Source: JABCZH01 sp963803775 (lineage in GTDB: Bacteria > Acidobacteriota > Terriglobia > Terriglobales > Acidobacteriaceae). Taken from it: a DNA stretch of 64,000 nucleotides. This document shows, piece by piece, positions 43,193-51,292 of the stretch (its first letter is position 1; each line of letters begins with the position of its first letter). The stretch covers positions 310,001 to 374,000 of the forward strand of contig CAWDNS010000001.1 in the NCBI GenBank assembly GCA_963803775.1, in the 5' to 3' direction. The notes below the pieces were generated by a model. It saw nothing but the letters and a program-made list of their open reading frames with translations. It did not search any database and was not told the origin of the DNA. A program made the position numbers and the translations under genes.

Positions 43193-43234
43193 AGCTCTTG
43201 GCCCTTAGCCTTTAGCTCTTAGCTACCGCTTCTA
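43193..43234. repeat. Heptamer array, rpsH-rplF gap
   Basis: Units AGCTCTT GGCCCTT AGCCTTT AGCTCTT AGCTACC GCTTCTA, six in phase. The array spans from 7 bp before the rplF start to the rpsH stop codon. Confidence 0.85.
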
Positions 43235-43630
43235 CCAAACTTCGCAAAGCAATTCGCCGCCCAGACCCTGCTTGCGGGCCTGGCGTCCGGTCATCACGCC
43301 ACGAGGCGTGGTGAGAATGTTGATGCCGAGACCGCCTAGAACGCGGGGAATCTCGGTACGTCGCACGTACACGCGACAGCCGGGACGCGAAACCCGGGCC
43401 ACATTCGATATGGCCGCTTCGTTGCCATTGCCATACTTCAAGTAAAGACGCAGGACTTTGTGTCCTTCCTCTTCGGTAGCCTTGACGTTGGCGATATAGC
43501 CCTCCTCTTTGAGGATACGGGCAATTTCCGCCTTCAGCTTGGAAGCGGGAACATCCACTTTCTGGTGCCGGGCGCTAATCGCGTTGCGAATGCGCGCCAG
43601 CATGTCTGCGACCGGATCGGTCAACCTCAT
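43232..43630 (-). CDS. rpsH: 30S ribosomal protein S8
   Basis: 132 residues. DPVADMLARIRNAISARHQK and the C-terminal VLGGLGINILTTPRGVMTGR then QARKQGLGGELLCEVW are canonical. S8 binds helix 21 of 16S rRNA and in E. coli represses the spc operon. Confidence 0.97.
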   Translation of the reverse strand: MRLTDPVADMLARIRNAISARHQKVDVPASKLKAEIARILKEEGYIANVKATEEEGHKVLRLYLKYGNGNEAAISNVARVSRPGCRVYVRRTEIPRVLGGLGINILTTPRGVMTGRQARKQGLGGELLCEVW

Positions 43631-43700
43631 GTTTTGCTTCTCCTCAGCCGCCCGTTAGCTTCCGCGATGACCCGCGAAGAACCTGCGGCGACTTGTTTTC

Positions 43701-43886
43701 TTACCAGGACGACTTCGAAACCCCAGGGATCTCTCCCCGCAAGGCCAGGCTGCGGAAACACAGGCGGCACAGGCCGAACTTGCGGAGATACGCGCGCGGG
43801 CGCCCGCAGATCTTGCAGCGGTTGTGCTTGCGCGAAGAAAACTTGGGCTTTCTTGCGTCCTTGACTCGTTTTGCAGTAGTGGACAA
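43701..43886 (-). CDS. rpsN: 30S ribosomal protein S14, zinc-binding short form
   Basis: 61 residues. SSRKHNRCKICGRPRAYLRK and FGLCRLCFRSLALRGEIPGV show the two CxxC pairs of the zinc-binding (type Z) S14. Normal place between rplE and rpsH. Confidence 0.97.
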   Translation of the reverse strand: MSTTAKRVKDARKPKFSSRKHNRCKICGRPRAYLRKFGLCRLCFRSLALRGEIPGVSKSSW

Positions 43887-43906
43887 ATTAGCTCCTCAAC
43901 GTCTCT

Positions 43907-43931
43907 GAGACGCAGCAAGCTGCATCTCTAC
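43907..43931. repeat. GTAGCAAGCTAC-type palindromic repeat, copy 1
   Basis: GAGACGCAGCAAGCTGCATC followed by TCTAC, in the rplE-rpsN gap. Related copies at 44971, 48039 and 55407. Confidence 0.65.
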
Positions 43932-43938
43932 AAATTGA

Positions 43939-44562
43939 TTACGGCCGGAACGGCATTCCCATATGCCGTAACAACGTTCGCGCCTGATCGTCACTAGCAG
44001 CAGTGGTCACGATGGTGACGTTCATGCCTTTCTGCTTGTCGACCTTGGCGTAGTCAATCTCCGGAAAGATCAACTGATCGTGCAGGCCGATGGTGTAGTT
44101 GCCGCGGCCATCAAATGACTTGGTGGAAACGCCGCGAAAGTCTCGCACGCGGGGAAGCACCACGTTGACCAGGCGGTCGAAAAACTCGTACATGCGGTCG
44201 CCACGCAAAGTAACCATGGCACCGATGGCTTGCCCTTCGCGCACTTTGAACGCCGCAATGGATTTCTTGGCCCGCGTGATTACCGGCTTCTGGCCGGTGA
44301 TCTGACCCAGCTCGTTGACCGCAGGGTCCATCACTTTGGCATTCTGCGTGGCCTCGCCCATACCCATGTTAACGACGATCTTGTGCAGGTGCGGCACTGC
44401 CATGGGGTTCTTGAATGAGAACTCCTTCATTAGCGTGGGCGCAATTTCCGTTTTGAAGCGCGCCTTCAGCCGCGGAGTCTCCTTGGCGCTGTGACGCGCC
44501 ACTTCTGGAACCCGCTGTTCCTCTTGCGCGCCGCCCTTTTTCTCTTTTTTGTCTTTCGCCAT
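43939..44562 (-). CDS. rplE: 50S ribosomal protein L5
   Basis: 207 residues, with about 25 extra Lys/Glu-rich residues at the N-terminus (AKDKKEKKGGAQEEQR). The L5 core is clear: KNPMAVPHLHKIVVNMGMGE, PVITRAKKSIAAFKVREGQA and RDFRGVSTKSFDGRGNYTIG. It binds 5S rRNA and the P-site tRNA. Confidence 0.97.
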   Translation of the reverse strand: MAKDKKEKKGGAQEEQRVPEVARHSAKETPRLKARFKTEIAPTLMKEFSFKNPMAVPHLHKIVVNMGMGEATQNAKVMDPAVNELGQITGQKPVITRAKKSIAAFKVREGQAIGAMVTLRGDRMYEFFDRLVNVVLPRVRDFRGVSTKSFDGRGNYTIGLHDQLIFPEIDYAKVDKQKGMNVTIVTTAASDDQARTLLRHMGMPFRP

Positions 44563-44596
44563 TGCTCAGTACCTTCGATGATGCTTTCGAATCGCG

Positions 44597-44938
44597 CTAT
44601 TTATCTAATGTCGTCTTGCACTTCTTGCACACGCGAACCTTGCGGTCGCCACGAACTTCATGGCCGATGCGCACCGGCCCGCACGTCCCGCACACCAGCT
44701 GTACGTTGGAGATCGCGATGCGGCTCTCCTGCTCCGCAATGCCGCCTTTTATGTTGCGCTGCGGGTTGGGACGCACGTGCTTCTTCACCAGCATGACGTG
44801 CTCGACCAGAAGCTTGCCATCGCCAGGAAACACGCGCAGAACACGGCCTTCTTTGCCTTTGTCGCGACCGGTGATTACTTTCACCGTATCGTTACGGCGA
44901 ATGTCCACTCGTTTATGTGCGGTTGCTGCGATTGCCAT
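44597..44938 (-). CDS. rplX: 50S ribosomal protein L24
   Basis: 113 residues. DTVKVITGRDKGKEGRVLRV is the KOW motif and GIAEQESRIAISNVQLVCGT the second half. The C-terminus VRICKKCKTT-like (RKVRVCKKCKTTLDK) holds Cys residues. Initiator of 50S assembly. Confidence 0.97.
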   Translation of the reverse strand: MAIAATAHKRVDIRRNDTVKVITGRDKGKEGRVLRVFPGDGKLLVEHVMLVKKHVRPNPQRNIKGGIAEQESRIAISNVQLVCGTCGPVRIGHEVRGDRKVRVCKKCKTTLDK

Positions 44939-44970
44939 TTTTCTTGTCCTTACTAACTAAACCATTCGGA

Positions 44971-44993
44971 GTGGTAGCAAGCTACCTCTCTTA
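44971..44993. repeat. GTAGCAAGCTAC-type palindromic repeat, copy 2
   Basis: GTGGTAGCAAGCTACCTCTC between rplN and rplX; the stem is GGTAGC/GCTACC. Confidence 0.65.
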
Positions 44994-45362
44994 CAGAACC
45001 TCTGGTGCCAGTGAAACGATCTTCAAAAACTTCTTTTCGCGCAACTCACGGGCGACGGGCCCGAACACGCGCGTTCCCACCGGTTCGCCGGCATCGTTGA
45101 TCAGGACGGCGGCATTGGTGTCGAAGCGAATGTAGGTGCCATCGCGACGACCGTATTCTTTACGGGTGCGCACGATCACTGCCTTGACCACCGTCCCCTT
45201 CTTGACCTGTCCGTCGGGCGACGCTTCCTTCACGCTTGCCGTGATCACGTCTCCCAAGCCGGCATTCAATCCCGTGGAGCCGCCCAGCGGCAGAATCATC
45301 TGCAGCTTGCGGGCGCCGGAGTTGTCGGCGACTTCGAGCATGCTTCTCATCATCACGGCCAT
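44991..45362 (-). CDS. rplN: 50S ribosomal protein L14
   Basis: 123 residues. MMRSMLEVADNSGARKLQMI, VKKGTVVKAVIVRTRKEYGR and the end MKIVSLAPEVL-type (KFLKIVSLAPEVL) are canonical. It forms inter-subunit bridge B8. Confidence 0.97.
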   Translation of the reverse strand: MAVMMRSMLEVADNSGARKLQMILPLGGSTGLNAGLGDVITASVKEASPDGQVKKGTVVKAVIVRTRKEYGRRDGTYIRFDTNAAVLINDAGEPVGTRVFGPVARELREKKFLKIVSLAPEVL

Positions 45363-45387
45363 AATTCAATCTCCTGTAGCAAGACTT

Positions 45388-45708
45388 CTAGGAAGCCACT
45401 TCGACGGCCACTTCTGGAACCAAAGCGGCGCGGCGGACCACTTGCTTCAGCCGCCAGCGCTTCAACTTCGAAAGCGGGCGGGTTTCTTCGAGCCTGACCA
45501 CGTCGCCGACGTGGGCTTCGTTCTTTTCGTCGTGAGCGTAGAATTTCTTGGATTTCGAAACCACACGTCCGTAGAAAGCGTGTGATTTCTTGCGCACGAC
45601 TTGCACCACGATGGTCTTCTGCATCCGGTTCGACACGACTTCGCCGACCACTTCCTTGCGGCGGCCGGCGGCCGCTCCGTGCTGGGCATTGACTGCGGTT
45701 TCAGGCAT
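45388..45708 (-). CDS. rpsQ: 30S ribosomal protein S17
   Basis: 106 residues. RRKEVVGEVVSNRMQKTIVV and YAHDEKNEAHVGDVVRLEET then RPLSKLKRWRL give the S17 OB-fold. It has a 14-residue N-terminal extension and a longer C-terminal tail than E. coli S17. It overlaps the rpmC stop by one base. Confidence 0.96.
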   Translation of the reverse strand: MPETAVNAQHGAAAGRRKEVVGEVVSNRMQKTIVVQVVRKKSHAFYGRVVSKSKKFYAHDEKNEAHVGDVVRLEETRPLSKLKRWRLKQVVRRAALVPEVAVEVAS

Positions 45709-45920
45709 TAGCGCTTCTCCGTCTTGGCGGCGGCCAGTTCGCGCTCGCGAGTGATGGTCTTCACGCGGGCGATGTCCCGGCGCAAGCCGCGGATCTTCTT
45801 CAAGCTCTCGGTCTGGCCCATGTTGAGCTGGAACTTCAGCTTGAAGAGTTGATCGCCGAGATCACTCTCCTGGTGTTTGAGCTCGTCTTCAGTCAAGTTG
45901 CGAACTTTGTCGGGTTTCAT
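45708..45920 (-). CDS. rpmC: 50S ribosomal protein L29
   Basis: 70 residues. KVRNLTEDELKHQESDLGDQ and LFKLKFQLNMGQTESLKKIR form the L29 helical hairpin, followed by GLRRDIARVKTITRERELAA. Docking site of SRP/trigger factor at the tunnel exit. Confidence 0.96.
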   Translation of the reverse strand: MKPDKVRNLTEDELKHQESDLGDQLFKLKFQLNMGQTESLKKIRGLRRDIARVKTITRERELAAAKTEKR

Positions 45921-45951
45921 AAACCAGTTCTCAGTCTTTCGTTACGAATTC

Positions 45952-46371
45952 TTAGTGAACCGCTGACTCGCGTTTTACAAACACCGTGCGCAGCGGCAGC
46001 TTGTGCGACGCCAGACGCATGGCCTCGGAGGCGTCCTGCAAACTGACCCCCTCCATCTCAAACAAAATCTTGCCGGGACGAACCACGGCCACCCAGTGAT
46101 CCGGCGCGCCCTTGCCCTTGCCCATACGGGTTTCGGCCGGCTTCTTGGTGACCGGCTTATCCGGGAATAAGCGGATCTGGATCTTGCCACCACGCTTGAC
46201 GAAGCGCGTCATGGCCACGCGGGCAGCTTCGATTTGCCGGTCGGTAATCCAACCGGGCTCGAGTACCTTCAATCCGTAGTCGCCAAACGTCAGTTCGCTT
46301 CCGCGCCAGGCTTTACCCCGCATGCGGCCGCGCTGTTGTTTGCGGTACTTCACTTTCTTTGGCATCAACAT
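45952..46371 (-). CDS. rplP: 50S ribosomal protein L16
   Basis: 139 residues from ATG 46371; the family usually starts MPKKVKYR, which is the Met at 46365. AAGAG 7 nt before 46371, supplied by a heptamer array, favours the longer form by two residues. KYRKQQRGRMRGKAWRGSEL and TRFVKRGGKIQIRLFPDKPV and MGKGKGAPDHWVAVV are canonical. It orders the A site of the 50S. Confidence 0.96.
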   Translation of the reverse strand: MLMPKKVKYRKQQRGRMRGKAWRGSELTFGDYGLKVLEPGWITDRQIEAARVAMTRFVKRGGKIQIRLFPDKPVTKKPAETRMGKGKGAPDHWVAVVRPGKILFEMEGVSLQDASEAMRLASHKLPLRTVFVKRESAVH

Positions 46372-46376
46372 AAATA

Positions 46377-46411
46377 AGCTCTTGGCCTTTGGCTCTTAGC
46401 TTTCAGCCTGC
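46377..46411. repeat. Heptamer array between rpsC and rplP
   Basis: AGCTCTT GGCCTTT GGCTCTT AGCTTTC AGCCTGC, five in-phase 7-bp units starting 6 bp before the rplP ATG. Confidence 0.85.
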
Positions 46412-46430
46412 TGCGCCTCTAGCGGCAAAC

Positions 46431-47099
46431 CTAAAATGCGCCCACAGGCTGCTGCTGCGGTTCGCGCTTCTTGGCGGGCAAAATCTCGCCTTTATAAACC
46501 CAGACCTTCACGCCAATCACGCCGTAAGTGGTACGCGCTTCGGTAAATCCGTAATCGATGTCGGCGCGCAATGTGTGCAATGGCAACCGCCCCTGCAGAT
46601 ACCATTCCGAGCGGGCGATTTCGTTTCCGTTCAAGCGGCCACTCACGCGAACTTTGATTCCCTTACAACCAAAACGCAACGCCGAATCGACAGCTTTGCG
46701 CATCGCGCGACGGAACCCGACCCGCTTCTCAAGTTGCAGCGCGATGGCCTCCGACACTAGCTGTGCATCAAGCTCCGGCTTGTGCACTTCCTGGATGTCG
46801 AGGTAAACCTCGCGCGCGGTGCGCTTCTGCACGTCCTGCTTGAGCTTGTCGATCTCGACGCCCTTGCGTCCGATGATGATTCCAGGACGCGCTGTCCTGA
46901 TAATGACGCGGAGCTTGTTGCCGGGACGCTCGATTTCAATGGAGCTGACGCCCGCCGACTTCAGCTTTTCTTTGAGCTCGTTCTTCAACTTGACGTCTTC
47001 GAGCAAAAGCTTGTCGTAGTCGCGCTCCACAAACCAGCGGGACTTCCACGGCTTGGTGTAGCCGAGCCGGAAACCGTATGGATGAACTTTTTGTCCCAT
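46431..47099 (-). CDS. rpsC: 30S ribosomal protein S3
   Basis: 222 residues. GQKVHPYGFRLGYTKPWKSR at the N-terminus, the KH motif RPGIIIGRKGVEIDKLKQDV, and the C-terminal domain with KGIKVRVSGRLNGNEIARSE. S3 lies at the mRNA entry site. Confidence 0.97.
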   Translation of the reverse strand: MGQKVHPYGFRLGYTKPWKSRWFVERDYDKLLLEDVKLKNELKEKLKSAGVSSIEIERPGNKLRVIIRTARPGIIIGRKGVEIDKLKQDVQKRTAREVYLDIQEVHKPELDAQLVSEAIALQLEKRVGFRRAMRKAVDSALRFGCKGIKVRVSGRLNGNEIARSEWYLQGRLPLHTLRADIDYGFTEARTTYGVIGVKVWVYKGEILPAKKREPQQQPVGAF

Positions 47100-47121
47100 C
47101 TTTTCTCCTGTAGCGCCGCCG

Positions 47122-47592
47122 CTACTTTTTCGCTGCTACTTTCTTCTTCTTATTGACCGCGGACTTCTTCTTGCCCGCGCTTTTCTTTGCTGGAGCAGCC
47201 GCGTGGGCTTCGCCGACAACATGGCCCACGGCTTCGCCATTCTTACCGCGCTCTGCCAATTCGATCTCGATATGAGAGATACGACGCACGTAGCGAAAAG
47301 CCCGACCCATGGGTGCGGGACGGATTCGCTTCATGCGCGGGCCGTCGCCAGCCACCGCGCGCTTCACATAAAGGCTGTCAACATCGACGTCCAGACCTTT
47401 TTCCGCGCTCAGATAGTTGGCGTTTTCCAAGGCTGAGCGCAATAACTTCTCGATGGTGGGCGCGACGCGTTTCTTGGTGAAGGTTAGCGTGTTGAGCGCA
47501 TCTTCAACGCGACGTCCCTTGATCAGGTCCAGCACCAGACGGGCCTTCTGCGGCGTGACGCGCATGAACCGGGCTTGAGCTCGAAATTCCAT
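47122..47592 (-). CDS. rplV: 50S ribosomal protein L22
   Basis: 156 residues from the canonical MEFRAQARFMRVTPQKARLV at 47592 (AAGAG 9 nt upstream); an ATG at 47610 would add six residues. VAPTIEKLLRSALENANYLS and RIRPAPMGRAFRYVRRISHI complete the domain, whose loop lines the exit tunnel. An unusual tail of about 40 residues rich in Lys and Ala (APAKKSAGKKKSAVNKKKK) follows. Confidence 0.95.
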   Translation of the reverse strand: MEFRAQARFMRVTPQKARLVLDLIKGRRVEDALNTLTFTKKRVAPTIEKLLRSALENANYLSAEKGLDVDVDSLYVKRAVAGDGPRMKRIRPAPMGRAFRYVRRISHIEIELAERGKNGEAVGHVVGEAHAAAPAKKSAGKKKSAVNKKKKVAAKK

Positions 47593-47616
47593 AGTCTTAA
47601 TCTCTTCCATCCTGCC

Positions 47617-47988
47617 TTACGACTTCGACGCTGGAGCCGCCGGCGCTGCTGCCGGAGCCGCTCCGCCTGCACTGATAGCTCCGGGACCACCGGGAGGACC
47701 TGCCGGCCTGGCGGCTGTTTCCGTTGCCGCCCGCATGGAGTGTGCCTTGAACTGGCGAGTGAAGCTGAACTCACCCAGCTTATGGCCGACCATGTTCTCG
47801 GTAACATACACAGGAATAAACTTCCTGCCGTTGTGTACCGCGATGGTGTGACCCACGAATTCCGGAATCACCGTGGAGCGCCGCGACCAGGTGCGCAGCA
47901 CCTTTTTCTCGTTGCGCGAGTTCATGGCTTCCACCCGCGATTGCAGGTAGCCATCGACGAACGGGCCCTTCTTGGTTGAACGTGCCAT
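47617..47988 (-). CDS. rpsS: 30S ribosomal protein S19 with Ala/Pro/Gly tail
   Basis: 123 residues, about 30 more than usual. The S19 core (ARSTKKGPFVDGYLQSRVEA, STVIPEFVGHTIAVHNGRKF, MVGHKLGEFSFTRQFKAHSM) is intact, and a tail RPAGPPGGPGAISAGGAAPA follows. S19 sits in the 30S head near bridge B1a. AGAAG 9 nt upstream belongs to a heptamer array. Confidence 0.96.
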   Translation of the reverse strand: MARSTKKGPFVDGYLQSRVEAMNSRNEKKVLRTWSRRSTVIPEFVGHTIAVHNGRKFIPVYVTENMVGHKLGEFSFTRQFKAHSMRAATETAARPAGPPGGPGAISAGGAAPAAAPAAPASKS

Positions 47989-47995
47989 AAAAGTC

Positions 47996-48030
47996 AGCTT
48001 CTAGCTGTTAGCTCCTAGCTCTTGGCTCTT
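47996..48030. repeat. Heptamer array upstream of rpsS (best example)
   Basis: AGCTTCT AGCTGTT AGCTCCT AGCTCTT GGCTCTT: five units in exact 7-bp phase. Read in the mRNA they are AAGAGCC, AAGAGCU, AGGAGCU, AACAGCU, AGAAGCU, that is, mostly Shine-Dalgarno-like cores, the last lying 9 nt before the rpsS ATG. Confidence 0.9.
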
Positions 48031-48038
48031 CCGTACTA

Positions 48039-48064
48039 GAAACGCAGCAAGCTGCATTTCTGCA
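48039..48064. repeat. GTAGCAAGCTAC-type palindromic repeat, copy 3
   Basis: GAAACGCAGCAAGCTGCATT then TCTGC, next to the rplB stop. Confidence 0.65.
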
Positions 48065-48070
48065 AATCTG

Positions 48071-48895
48071 TTACTTCGATCTCCGGCTCACAATGAACTT
48101 ATCCGTGCGCTTGTTATTACGCGTCTTGTAGCCACGCGTCGGCTGTCCCCACGGAGTAACCGGGTGACGTCCGCCGGAAGTTTTGCCTTCACCACCACCA
48201 TGAGGATGATCCACCGGGTTCATGGAAACGCCGCGATTATGTGGACGTTTGCCAAGCCAGCGGGAACGTCCAGCTTTACCGATGGTGACATTCTCGTGAT
48301 CCAGATTGCCGACCTGTCCGATGGTCGCCAGGCAATCCTGGGAAACTTTGCGAGTCTCGCCCGAGGGTAATTTGACCAGAGCGTATTCGGCTTCCTTGGC
48401 GACCAACTGAGCTGCGCCACCTGCGGACCGCACCATCTGTGCGCCTTTGCCTGGCTTCAATTCGACATTGTGAATCGTGGTGCCGGGCGGAATGTTGCGC
48501 AGTGGTAAGGCATTGCCCACCAGAATGTCGGCGTCAGGACCGCTCACGATTTTCTGCCCAACTTTCAAACCATCAGGCTGAAGGATGTAGCGCTTCTCCC
48601 CGTCAGCGTAGTTCAACAAGGCAATGCGCGCCGAGCGATTGGGATCGTACTCGATGGAGGCCACAGTAGCTGGAATGCCGGTCTTGTCGCGCTTGAAATC
48701 AATAAGCCGCAGCTTCTTCTTGTGACCACCACCAATGAACCGGCTGGTGGTATCGCCTGAATTGCGGCGGCCACCGGTGCGCGGCTTGGGCTCGGTTAAC
48801 GGCTTGTGCGGCCGGGTACGAGTAATGTCGTCGTTGACGATCGTCGTCCGGTAGCGCAACGTCTGGGTCGTCGGTCTGTATGTCTTGATTGGCAT
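48071..48895 (-). CDS. rplB: 50S ribosomal protein L2
   Basis: 274 residues. PIKTYRPTTQTLRYRTTIVN at the start, RNSGDTTSRFIGGGHKKKLR, NALPLRNIPPGTTIHNVELK and the C-terminal GVSMNPVDHPHGGGEGKTSG with the His-rich loop near the peptidyl transferase centre. AAGAG 7 nt upstream comes from a heptamer array. Confidence 0.98.
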   Translation of the reverse strand: MPIKTYRPTTQTLRYRTTIVNDDITRTRPHKPLTEPKPRTGGRRNSGDTTSRFIGGGHKKKLRLIDFKRDKTGIPATVASIEYDPNRSARIALLNYADGEKRYILQPDGLKVGQKIVSGPDADILVGNALPLRNIPPGTTIHNVELKPGKGAQMVRSAGGAAQLVAKEAEYALVKLPSGETRKVSQDCLATIGQVGNLDHENVTIGKAGRSRWLGKRPHNRGVSMNPVDHPHGGGEGKTSGGRHPVTPWGQPTRGYKTRNNKRTDKFIVSRRSK

Positions 48896-48900
48896 AAATC

Positions 48901-48928
48901 AGCTCTTGGCTTCTAGCTTTTCGCTTCT
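48901..48928. repeat. Heptamer array upstream of rplB
   Basis: AGCTCTT GGCTTCT AGCTTTT CGCTTCT: four 7-bp units starting 6 bp before the rplB ATG. Confidence 0.82.
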
Positions 48929-48949
48929 TTTGCCGCTGCAATCTTTCGG

Positions 48950-48984
48950 GTTGGCCAACGACCAACGACGAACCACCAACGGCT
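48950..48984. repeat. Heptamer array, class AACGACC, at rplW stop
   Basis: GTTGGCC AACGACC AACGACG AACCACC AACGGCT, five 7-bp units; the last overlaps the rplW stop codon (48983-48985). A second array of another class follows 21 bp away. Confidence 0.85.
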
Positions 48985-49276
48985 ACAAATTCTGCGCGTA
49001 CTCCGGCATCTTTTCGCCGGCCTTCAGCCGCACATATGCCTTCTTCCAATCGGGACGATAGCCGGCAAACTTGCCTCGCCGCCGTTCTTTTCCCGGATAA
49101 GTCGCGGTGCGAACGGAACGCACCTTGACTTTGAAAATGCTTTGCACGGCTTCCTTAATTTCCGTTTTGGTCGCCTTGGGCGCCACCTGGAAGACCAGTG
49201 TGTTCTGATTTTCCTTAATAGCCAGACCCTTTTCAGTAATGACCGGCCGGCGAAGAATCTGATATGCCGATTTCAT
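48983..49276 (-). CDS. rplW: 50S ribosomal protein L23
   Basis: 97 residues. RRPVITEKGLAIKENQNTLV and VAPKATKTEIKEAVQSIFKV then KVRSVRTATYPGKERRRGKF are canonical. It docks SRP and trigger factor. It overlaps the rplD stop by one base. Confidence 0.97.
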   Translation of the reverse strand: MKSAYQILRRPVITEKGLAIKENQNTLVFQVAPKATKTEIKEAVQSIFKVKVRSVRTATYPGKERRRGKFAGYRPDWKKAYVRLKAGEKMPEYAQNL

Positions 49277-50013
49277 CAGGCCACCTCCGCCGCTTTTTCA
49301 TGTTTGGTGCGACGCCGCGGCGTCTTTGCAGCCTTTTTCGGACTGCCTTCATCCTCAGCTGCGTGCTTGTGACGCTTGGGCAGCGAACTCTTCAGTGTTA
49401 CCTGTAACTTCTCGATGGCCGGTTGCGAAAAGATTGCACGGTCATAACGCAACAGATGATAAGGATGAACTGCGTTGCCGCTGAGCAGCTCTACACCCTC
49501 AAGGTTGCGCGAGCTGAGAACCAGATTGCGGTTTCCGTGATTCGGCACTTCCACCAGCAAAGCCGTGCTGTCAACTTTCAGCTTGTCGAGCGACTCGCGA
49601 AACGCCTTGGTCTTCACTTCCTTGAGACCGAAGGCATTGACCACGATCAGCTTGCCGTCAGCGAACTTGGCGGCGAGCGCCGAACGCAACGCACCTAACA
49701 GCTTCTTGCGCGGAAACTGGTAGTCGTAGGAGTGCGGTTGGGGGCCATGCACGGTGCCACCGTGCCGCCATAGTGGCGAACGAATGGAGCCGACACGGGC
49801 GCGTCCAGTACCCTTCTGCTTCCAAAGCTTCTTGCCGGCGCCGGAAACCAGCTTTTTATTCTTGGTGGCATGAGTGCCGGCACGATGGGCGGCGCGGTAG
49901 TGCTTCACCGCTTCCCAAAGCAGGTCCTCGTTGACCGCGCCGAAAACCTCGTCGGCTAGCTCGAGCGTGCCAACTTTGCCGCCGCTCAGATTTTGAATGT
50001 CAATCGTTGCCAT
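49276..50013 (-). CDS. rplD: 50S ribosomal protein L4
   Basis: 245 residues. GTHATKNKKLVSGAGKKLWK and QKGTGRARVGSIRSPLWRHG form the tunnel loop. The C-terminal tail of about 40 residues (KRHKHAAEDEGSPKKAAKTP, then Arg/Lys-rich) is longer than in most L4. L4 represses the S10 operon in E. coli; no such leader was recognised here. Confidence 0.97.
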   Translation of the reverse strand: MATIDIQNLSGGKVGTLELADEVFGAVNEDLLWEAVKHYRAAHRAGTHATKNKKLVSGAGKKLWKQKGTGRARVGSIRSPLWRHGGTVHGPQPHSYDYQFPRKKLLGALRSALAAKFADGKLIVVNAFGLKEVKTKAFRESLDKLKVDSTALLVEVPNHGNRNLVLSSRNLEGVELLSGNAVHPYHLLRYDRAIFSQPAIEKLQVTLKSSLPKRHKHAAEDEGSPKKAAKTPRRRTKHEKAAEVA

Positions 50014-50032
50014 ATGCTTTTCGTGTGATCTC

Positions 50033-50767
50033 TTATGCCTTCTTGGCGGCGCGTTTCGCTGCCTTCAACGGATCAACTGTCGCCGAACCCGCAAATCCAC
50101 GACGCTCTCGGGGCGGCTTCTTGGCCTTGGTGATCACCAGATATCCGCCATTGGGGCCGGGTACGCTGCCTTCCACCACCAGAAGATTGTCTTCTTTGTC
50201 TATGCCGAGCACCCGCAAGTTGCGTACGGTAACACGAGCGTTCCCCATGTGCCCCGACATGCGCATTCCCTTGAACACGCGCGAGGGAAACGCCGAGGAG
50301 CCGATAGAGCCTGTGATCTGAAACATCGAACCGTGCGACTTCGGGCCGCCGCCAAAATGATGGCGCTTGACCACACCCTGGAAACCGCGGCCTTTGCTGA
50401 TGCCAACGATGTCCACGAACCTCTCGCCCTCGAAAATATCGATCAGCACCCGATCACCGGCCTTCACTGCGCCGTCGCCGTCGACCGCCTTTTCGTCTAC
50501 CTCGACAGGCACTTCGCGAATGATCTTCACCGGTGGCAGATTGTGCTTGCCCAGATGTCCCTTCATCGGCATCGTCAGCCGCGATTCCTTTACGAACTCG
50601 ACCAGACCGATCTGGGCGGCAACATAGCCGTCTTTGGTTGCAGTCTTGTGCTGCGTGACCACACAAGGTCCAGCCTGCAGCACGGTAGCAGGATGCACGT
50701 CGCCCTTGTCATCGAAGAGCTGCGTCATGCCGACTTTTTTACCCAGAATTCCAGCTACCTTTGCCAT
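50033..50767 (-). CDS. rplC: 50S ribosomal protein L3
   Basis: 244 residues. GILGKKVGMTQLFDDKGDVH at the start, GRGFQGVVKRHHFGGGPKSH then GSMFQITGSIGSSAFPSRVF with the Gln normally methylated in E. coli. The C-terminal tail (PPRERRGFAGSATVDPLKAA) is extended. GGAGAAGGAA upstream is a clear ribosome site. Confidence 0.97.
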   Translation of the reverse strand: MAKVAGILGKKVGMTQLFDDKGDVHPATVLQAGPCVVTQHKTATKDGYVAAQIGLVEFVKESRLTMPMKGHLGKHNLPPVKIIREVPVEVDEKAVDGDGAVKAGDRVLIDIFEGERFVDIVGISKGRGFQGVVKRHHFGGGPKSHGSMFQITGSIGSSAFPSRVFKGMRMSGHMGNARVTVRNLRVLGIDKEDNLLVVEGSVPGPNGGYLVITKAKKPPRERRGFAGSATVDPLKAAKRAAKKA

Positions 50768-50848
50768 TTCCTTCTCCGTTCCCAGCTTGGCCAGTGGCTA
50801 TTGGCTGGGGAGCTTTCGCTCTTTGCTTCGTCCCGAAGGGACTAAAAG

Positions 50849-51178
50849 CTATTTATGCTCTTTGCCGAACGCCTTGATCTCGACGTCAACACCGGCGGGG
50901 AGATCAAGTTTCATCAGTGCATCTACGGTCTGCTGCGTGGGCTCGAGAATATCGAGCAGACGCTTATGGGTGCGAATCTCAAACTGCTCGCGCGACTTCT
51001 TGTCCACGTGGGGCGAGCGCAGCACGCAATACTTATTCTTCATCGTGGGCAAAGGAATCGGGCCCGCGATCTGTGCGCCAGTGCGGCGAGCGGTCTCGAC
51101 GATCTCACCCGTGGACTGGTCCAGGATGCGGTAGTCGTATGCTTTAAGCCGAATGCGAATTCTTTCTTTTCCAACCAT
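50849..51178 (-). CDS. rpsJ: 30S ribosomal protein S10
   Basis: 109 residues, with ERIRIRLKAYDYRILDQSTG at the N-terminus and GPIPLPTMKNKYCVLRSPHV then DKKSREQFEIRTHKRLLDIL in the core. First gene of the S10 part of the cluster. S10 (NusE) also takes part in antitermination. Confidence 0.97.
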   Translation of the reverse strand: MVGKERIRIRLKAYDYRILDQSTGEIVETARRTGAQIAGPIPLPTMKNKYCVLRSPHVDKKSREQFEIRTHKRLLDILEPTQQTVDALMKLDLPAGVDVEIKAFGKEHK

Positions 51179-51250
51179 GTTTCACTCTCTATCCCCGCCC
51201 GGCTATTCCGGGAGGAAAGAACCAGCGGCAAGTTGCGAGCCGCTAAAATC

Positions 51251-51285
51251 AGCTCTTAGCCCTTGGCTACTAGCTTCTAGCTCAA
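51251..51285. repeat. Heptamer array between rpsJ and tuf
   Basis: AGCTCTT AGCCCTT GGCTACT AGCTTCT AGCTCAA: five 7-bp units, 73 bp before rpsJ and 8 bp after the stop of a possible small membrane ORF. Confidence 0.82.
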
Positions 51286-51292
51286 CCCCGCT

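Noticed and set aside
47996..48030. Heptamer arrays as a CRISPR array
   Set aside because: The period is only 7 bp, with no spacers and no cas genes.
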